Below are positions 60,980 through 64,000 of a DNA stretch of 64,000 bases, piece after piece. Made by a program: the position numbers and the translations under genes. Within the stretch, counting starts at the first letter, position 1. Each line of letters opens with the position of its first letter. The notes under the pieces are model-generated. The model was not told the DNA's origin. It worked only from the letters and a program-made list of their open reading frames with translations, and made no database searches. Source of the DNA: Rhinopithecus roxellana (lineage: Eukaryota; Chordata; Mammalia; Primates; Cercopithecidae); assembly GCF_007565055.1 (NCBI RefSeq), contig NC_044553.1, positions 39,261,916 through 39,325,915 of the forward strand, given 5' to 3'.

Positions 60980-61455
60980 CACAAGGCGGGCCAAGATGGC
61001 TGATTAGAAGCAGCTGCGAACCGCAGCGCTCCTGGAGAGTGGAATGGCGAGTGAATTCTACACCTTCAACTGAGGTATCCAGGTTCTTGAACTGGGACTG
61101 ACTAGCTAGTCGGGGCAACTCACGGAGAATGAGGAAAAACAGGGTGGGGCGATGGCCACATGTTCTCACTTGTAAACAACCACATGTTCTCACTTATAAG
61201 TGGGAGCTGAACAATGAGAACACATGTACACATTGGGGGAACAACACATACTGGGGCCTGTCGGGGGCATAGCAGGAGGGACAGCATCAGGAAGAATAGC
61301 TAATGGATGCTGGGCTTAATACTTAGGTGATGGGCTGATCTGTGCAGCAAATCACATGACACATGTTTACCTATGTAACAAAACTTCATATCCTGCACAT
61401 GTACCCTGGAACTTAAAAGCTGAAGAAAGAAAAAACAAACAAACAAAAAACCCCT
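60980..61455 (+). mobile_element. L1PA-type element consisting of 5' end plus 3' end only
   Basis: 60985 to about 61157 matches the start of a primate L1 5'UTR (GGCGGGCCAAGATGGCTGAT). From about 61158 the sequence is the last about 270 bp of an L1 (CACATGTTCTCACTTATAAG; ACATGTACCCTGGAACTTAA) with an A-rich tail near 61425-61452. All of ORF1 and ORF2 is missing. The junction has a short local repeat of CCACATGTTCTCACTT (about 61157 and 61182). Confidence 0.85.
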
Positions 61456-61549
61456 CTCAAACACCTGTATGGAAGGAAAACATTTACAGTCACATTTATC
61501 TCACTTGTATTTGTCAGAGATTCGTGAATTGCCTTAAAAAAATTCATGA

Positions 61550-61798
61550 GGCTGAGCGCAGTGGCTCATGCCTGTAATCCCAGCACTTTGAGAGGCTAAG
61601 GCAAGCAGATCACCTGAGGTCAGGAGTTTGAGACCAGCCTGGCCAACATGGTTAAAATATATATATATATATAAAAAAATTAGCCAGCCTTGGTGGTATG
61701 CGCCTATAATCCCAGCTACTCCAGAGGCTGAGGCAAGAGACCACGCTACTGGACTCCAGCTTAGGCAATAAAGTGAGACTCTTATCTCCAAAAAAAAA
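61550..61798 (+). repeat. Alu with internal deletion, plus orientation
   Basis: Left monomer, then a TA-repeat (61655-61674), then a right monomer lacking about 40 bp. Flanks AAAAATTCATGAG / AAAAATTAATGAG look like a diverged target duplication. Confidence 0.87.
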
Positions 61799-61844
61799 TT
61801 AATGAGCCACAAAAAATTCTACCCTGAATTCCCTAATGAAAAGT

Positions 61845-64000
61845 TTGGAGACACGCGGTGCCGCAGGGCAGGGGGAGAGGCACAGGGAGGGGACACGGGC
61901 TCATTGCTGTGTGTGCCCTGCACTCTGTCCCTCACTCGCCGCAGATGACCTGTCTCACCGCGTGCACACCCTGCCACCGCCCCGCAGAAATGCTTTGGTT
62001 ACCCACAGTCCTTCGCCAGATGAGACCGATGTCCAGGGTACCGGCTCCTCATCTCACTCGGGCTTATGCCAAAGACGTAAAATTTGGTGCAGATGCCCAA
62101 GCCTTAATGCTTAAGGTGTAGACCTTTTAGCCGATGCTGTGGCCATTACAATGGGGCCAAAGGGAAGAACAGTGATTACTGAGCAGAGCTGGGGAAGTTC
62201 CAAAGTAACAAAAGATGGTGTGACTGTTGCAAAGTCAATTGACTTAAAGGGTAAATATAAAAACATTGGAGGTAAACTTGTTCAAGATGTCGCCAATAAC
62301 AAAAATGAAGAGGCTGGGGATGGCACTACCACTGCTACTGTACTGGCACGCTCTATGGCCAAGGAAGGCTTCGAGAAGATTAGCAAAGGTGCTAATCCAG
62401 TGGAAATCACGAGAGGTGTGATGTTAGCTGTTGATGCTGTACTTGCTGAACTTAAAAGCAGTCTAAACCTGTGACCACCCCTGAAGAAATTGCACAAGTT
62501 GCTATGATTTCTGCAAACGGAGACAAAGAAATTGGCAATATCATCTCTGATGCAATGAAAAAGGTTGGAAGAAAGGGTGTCATCACAGTAAAGGATGGAA
62601 AAACACTGAATGATGAATTAGAAATTATTGAAGGCATGAATTTTGATTGAGGCTATATTTCTCCATACTTTATTATTAATATATCAAAAGGTCAGAAATG
62701 TGAATTCCAGGATGCCTATGTTCTGTTGAGTGAAAAGAAAATTTCTAATGTTCAGTCCATCGTACCTGCTCTTGAAATTGCCGAAGATCATTGTAAGCCT
62801 TTGGTCATAATTGCTGAAGACGTTGATGGAGAAGCTCTAAGTACACTCATCTTGAATAGGCTAAAGGTTGGTCTTCAGGTTGTGGCAGTCAAGGCTCCAG
62901 GGTTTGGTGACTATAGAAAGAACCAGCTCAAAGATATGGCTATTGCTACTGGTGGTGCAGTGTTTGGAGAAGACGGGTTGACTCTAAATCTTGAAGACGT
63001 TCAGCCTCATGACTTAGGAAAAGTTGGAGAGGTCATTGTGACCAAAGACGATGCCATGCTCTTAAAAGGAAAAGGTGACAAGGCTCAAATTGAAAAATGT
63101 ATTCAAGAAATCATTGAGCAGTTAGATGTCACAACTAGTGAATATGAAAAGGAAAAACTGAATGAACGGCTGGCAAAACTTTTAGATAGAGTAGCTGTGC
63201 TGAAGGTTGGTGGGACAAATGATGTTGAAGTGAATGAAAAGAAAGACAGAGTTACAGATGCCCTTAATGCTACAAGAGCTGCTGTTGAAGAAGGCGTTGT
63301 TTTGGGAGGGGGTTGTGCCCTGCTTCGATGCATTCCAGCCTTGGACTCATTGACTCCAGCTAATGAAGATCAAAAAATTGGTATAGAAATTGTTAAAAGA
63401 ACACTCAAAATTCCCGCAATGACCATTGCTAAGAATGTAGGTGTTGAAGGATCTTTAATAGTTGAGAAAATTATGCAAAGTTCCTCAGAAGTTGGTTATG
63501 ATGCTATGGTTGGAGATTTTGTGAATATGGTGGAAAAATGAATTATTGACCCAACAAAGGTAGTGAAAACTGCTTTATCGGATGCTGCTGGTATGGCCTC
63601 TCTGTTAGCTACAGCAGAAGTTGTAGACACAGAAATTCCTAAAGAAGAGAAGGACCCTGGAGTGGGTGCAACAGGTGGAATGGGAGGTGGTATGGGAGGT
63701 GGCATGTTCTAACTCCTAGACTAGTGCTTTACCTTTATTAATGAACTGTGACAGGAAGCCCAAGGCAGTGTTCCTCACCAATAACTTCAGAGAAGTCAGT
63801 TGGAGAAACTGAAGAAAAAGGCTGGCTGAAAATCACTATAATCGTCAGTTACTGGTTTCAGTTGACAAAATATATAATGGTTTACTGCTGTCATTGTCTA
63901 TGCCTACAGATCATTTATTTTGCATTTTTGAATAAAAAACATTTGTACATTCCTGATACTGGGTACGAGAGCCATGTGCCAATGTACTGCTTTCAACTTA
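61845..64000 (+). pseudogene. HSPD1P: HSPD1 (HSP60) processed pseudogene, antisense in GNB5 intron 1
   Basis: An intronless copy of the mitochondrial chaperonin HSP60 mRNA: 5'UTR from about 61850, initiator at 61990-61992 (MLWLPTVLRQ, degraded mitochondrial presequence), ATP-binding TMGPKGRTV and GDGTTTATVLAR, C-terminal GGMGGGMGGGMF, final TAA at 63710-63712, and 3'UTR to the window edge. Inactivating changes: a 1-nt deletion near 62112 giving TAG at 62119-62121; a 1-nt deletion in an A-run near 62455; in-frame TGA at 62648-62650 replacing an Arg CGA; TGA at 63539-63541 replacing a Gly. The longest surviving frame is 62726-63541. No poly(A) tail is visible because the copy continues past 64000. 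Symbol provisional. Confidence 0.95.

Larger units (their letters stand above)
51823..64000 (-). other. GNB5: GNB5 intron 1 (partial)
   Basis: At least 12.2 kb. No sequence matching the first coding exon (a GC-rich exon beginning MATEGLHENE) was found up to the window edge, so it lies beyond. Repeats and a processed pseudogene are listed separately. 52.3-53.2 kb, 55.0-55.6 kb, 55.85-57.05 kb, 57.7-58.2 kb and 59.1-60.36 kb have no recognised feature. Confidence 0.85.

Noticed and set aside
62726..63541. 271-codon HSP60-like open frame as a functional gene
   Set aside because: It is a fragment of a processed HSPD1 copy with upstream frameshifts and stops, lacks the N-terminal half in frame, and ends at a TGA inside the HSP60 sequence.
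52000..64000. First coding exon of GNB5 (MATEGLHENE...)
   Set aside because: Looked for its GC-rich reverse complement between exon 2 and the right edge and found nothing; it must lie beyond the window.

Overview
This window is nuclear DNA from a primate, most likely an Old World monkey (macaque, baboon or guenon type). The evidence is about three dozen Alu elements, MIR, L1, MaLR and ERVL repeats, spliced genes with canonical GT-AG borders, and at least three young AluY copies (two nested near 60.4-61.0 kb, one at 48.1-48.4 kb) with diagnostic bases I associate with the cercopithecid AluYR group. It is not a microbial or plasmid sequence: there are no operons, tRNAs, rRNAs or CRISPR arrays.

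Two protein-coding genes lie head to tail on the minus strand, in the order known for human 15q21. BCL2L10 (Bcl-B/Diva/NRH, a BCL2-family apoptosis regulator) is complete: coding exon 1 at 8611-9069 inside a CpG-rich stretch, coding exon 2 at 6252-6377, 194 codons in all, with candidate poly(A) signals near 5.7 kb. GNB5 (G protein beta-5) occupies about 18.5 kb to the right end. Ten coding exons can be placed to the base (51686-51822 down to 20059-20070). They encode residues 38-353 of the 353-residue isoform with intact reading frame and canonical splice sites; only the first coding exon lies outside the window.

Layout: 1-5.6 kb is intergenic and Alu/MIR rich. 5.7-9.3 kb is BCL2L10. 9.3-18.5 kb is the intergenic interval, holding an ERVL pol relic split by a MaLR-type LTR (9.9-11.6 kb), old L1 3' ends (12.3-13.25 kb), and a striking 1.6-kb purine-only minisatellite with a 21-bp unit and about 294-bp higher-order duplication (15.55-17.2 kb). 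18.55-20.06 kb is the GNB5 3'UTR. 20.06-51.8 kb is the GNB5 exon-intron body. 51.8-64.0 kb is GNB5 intron 1, which contains a deleted L1 made of only a 5' and a 3' end, nested AluYs, and an antisense HSPD1 (HSP60) processed pseudogene that runs off the right edge.

The most interesting unexplained structures are: a 290-bp direct repeat that flanks GNB5 coding exon 6 (a symmetric 144-bp exon); an 83-bp perfect inverted repeat with arms 1.4 kb apart in GNB5 intron 3; and the purine minisatellite between the two genes. I found no evidence of a new multi-gene system. The two genes act in unrelated pathways: apoptosis control at intracellular membranes, and RGS-coupled termination of Gi/o signalling.
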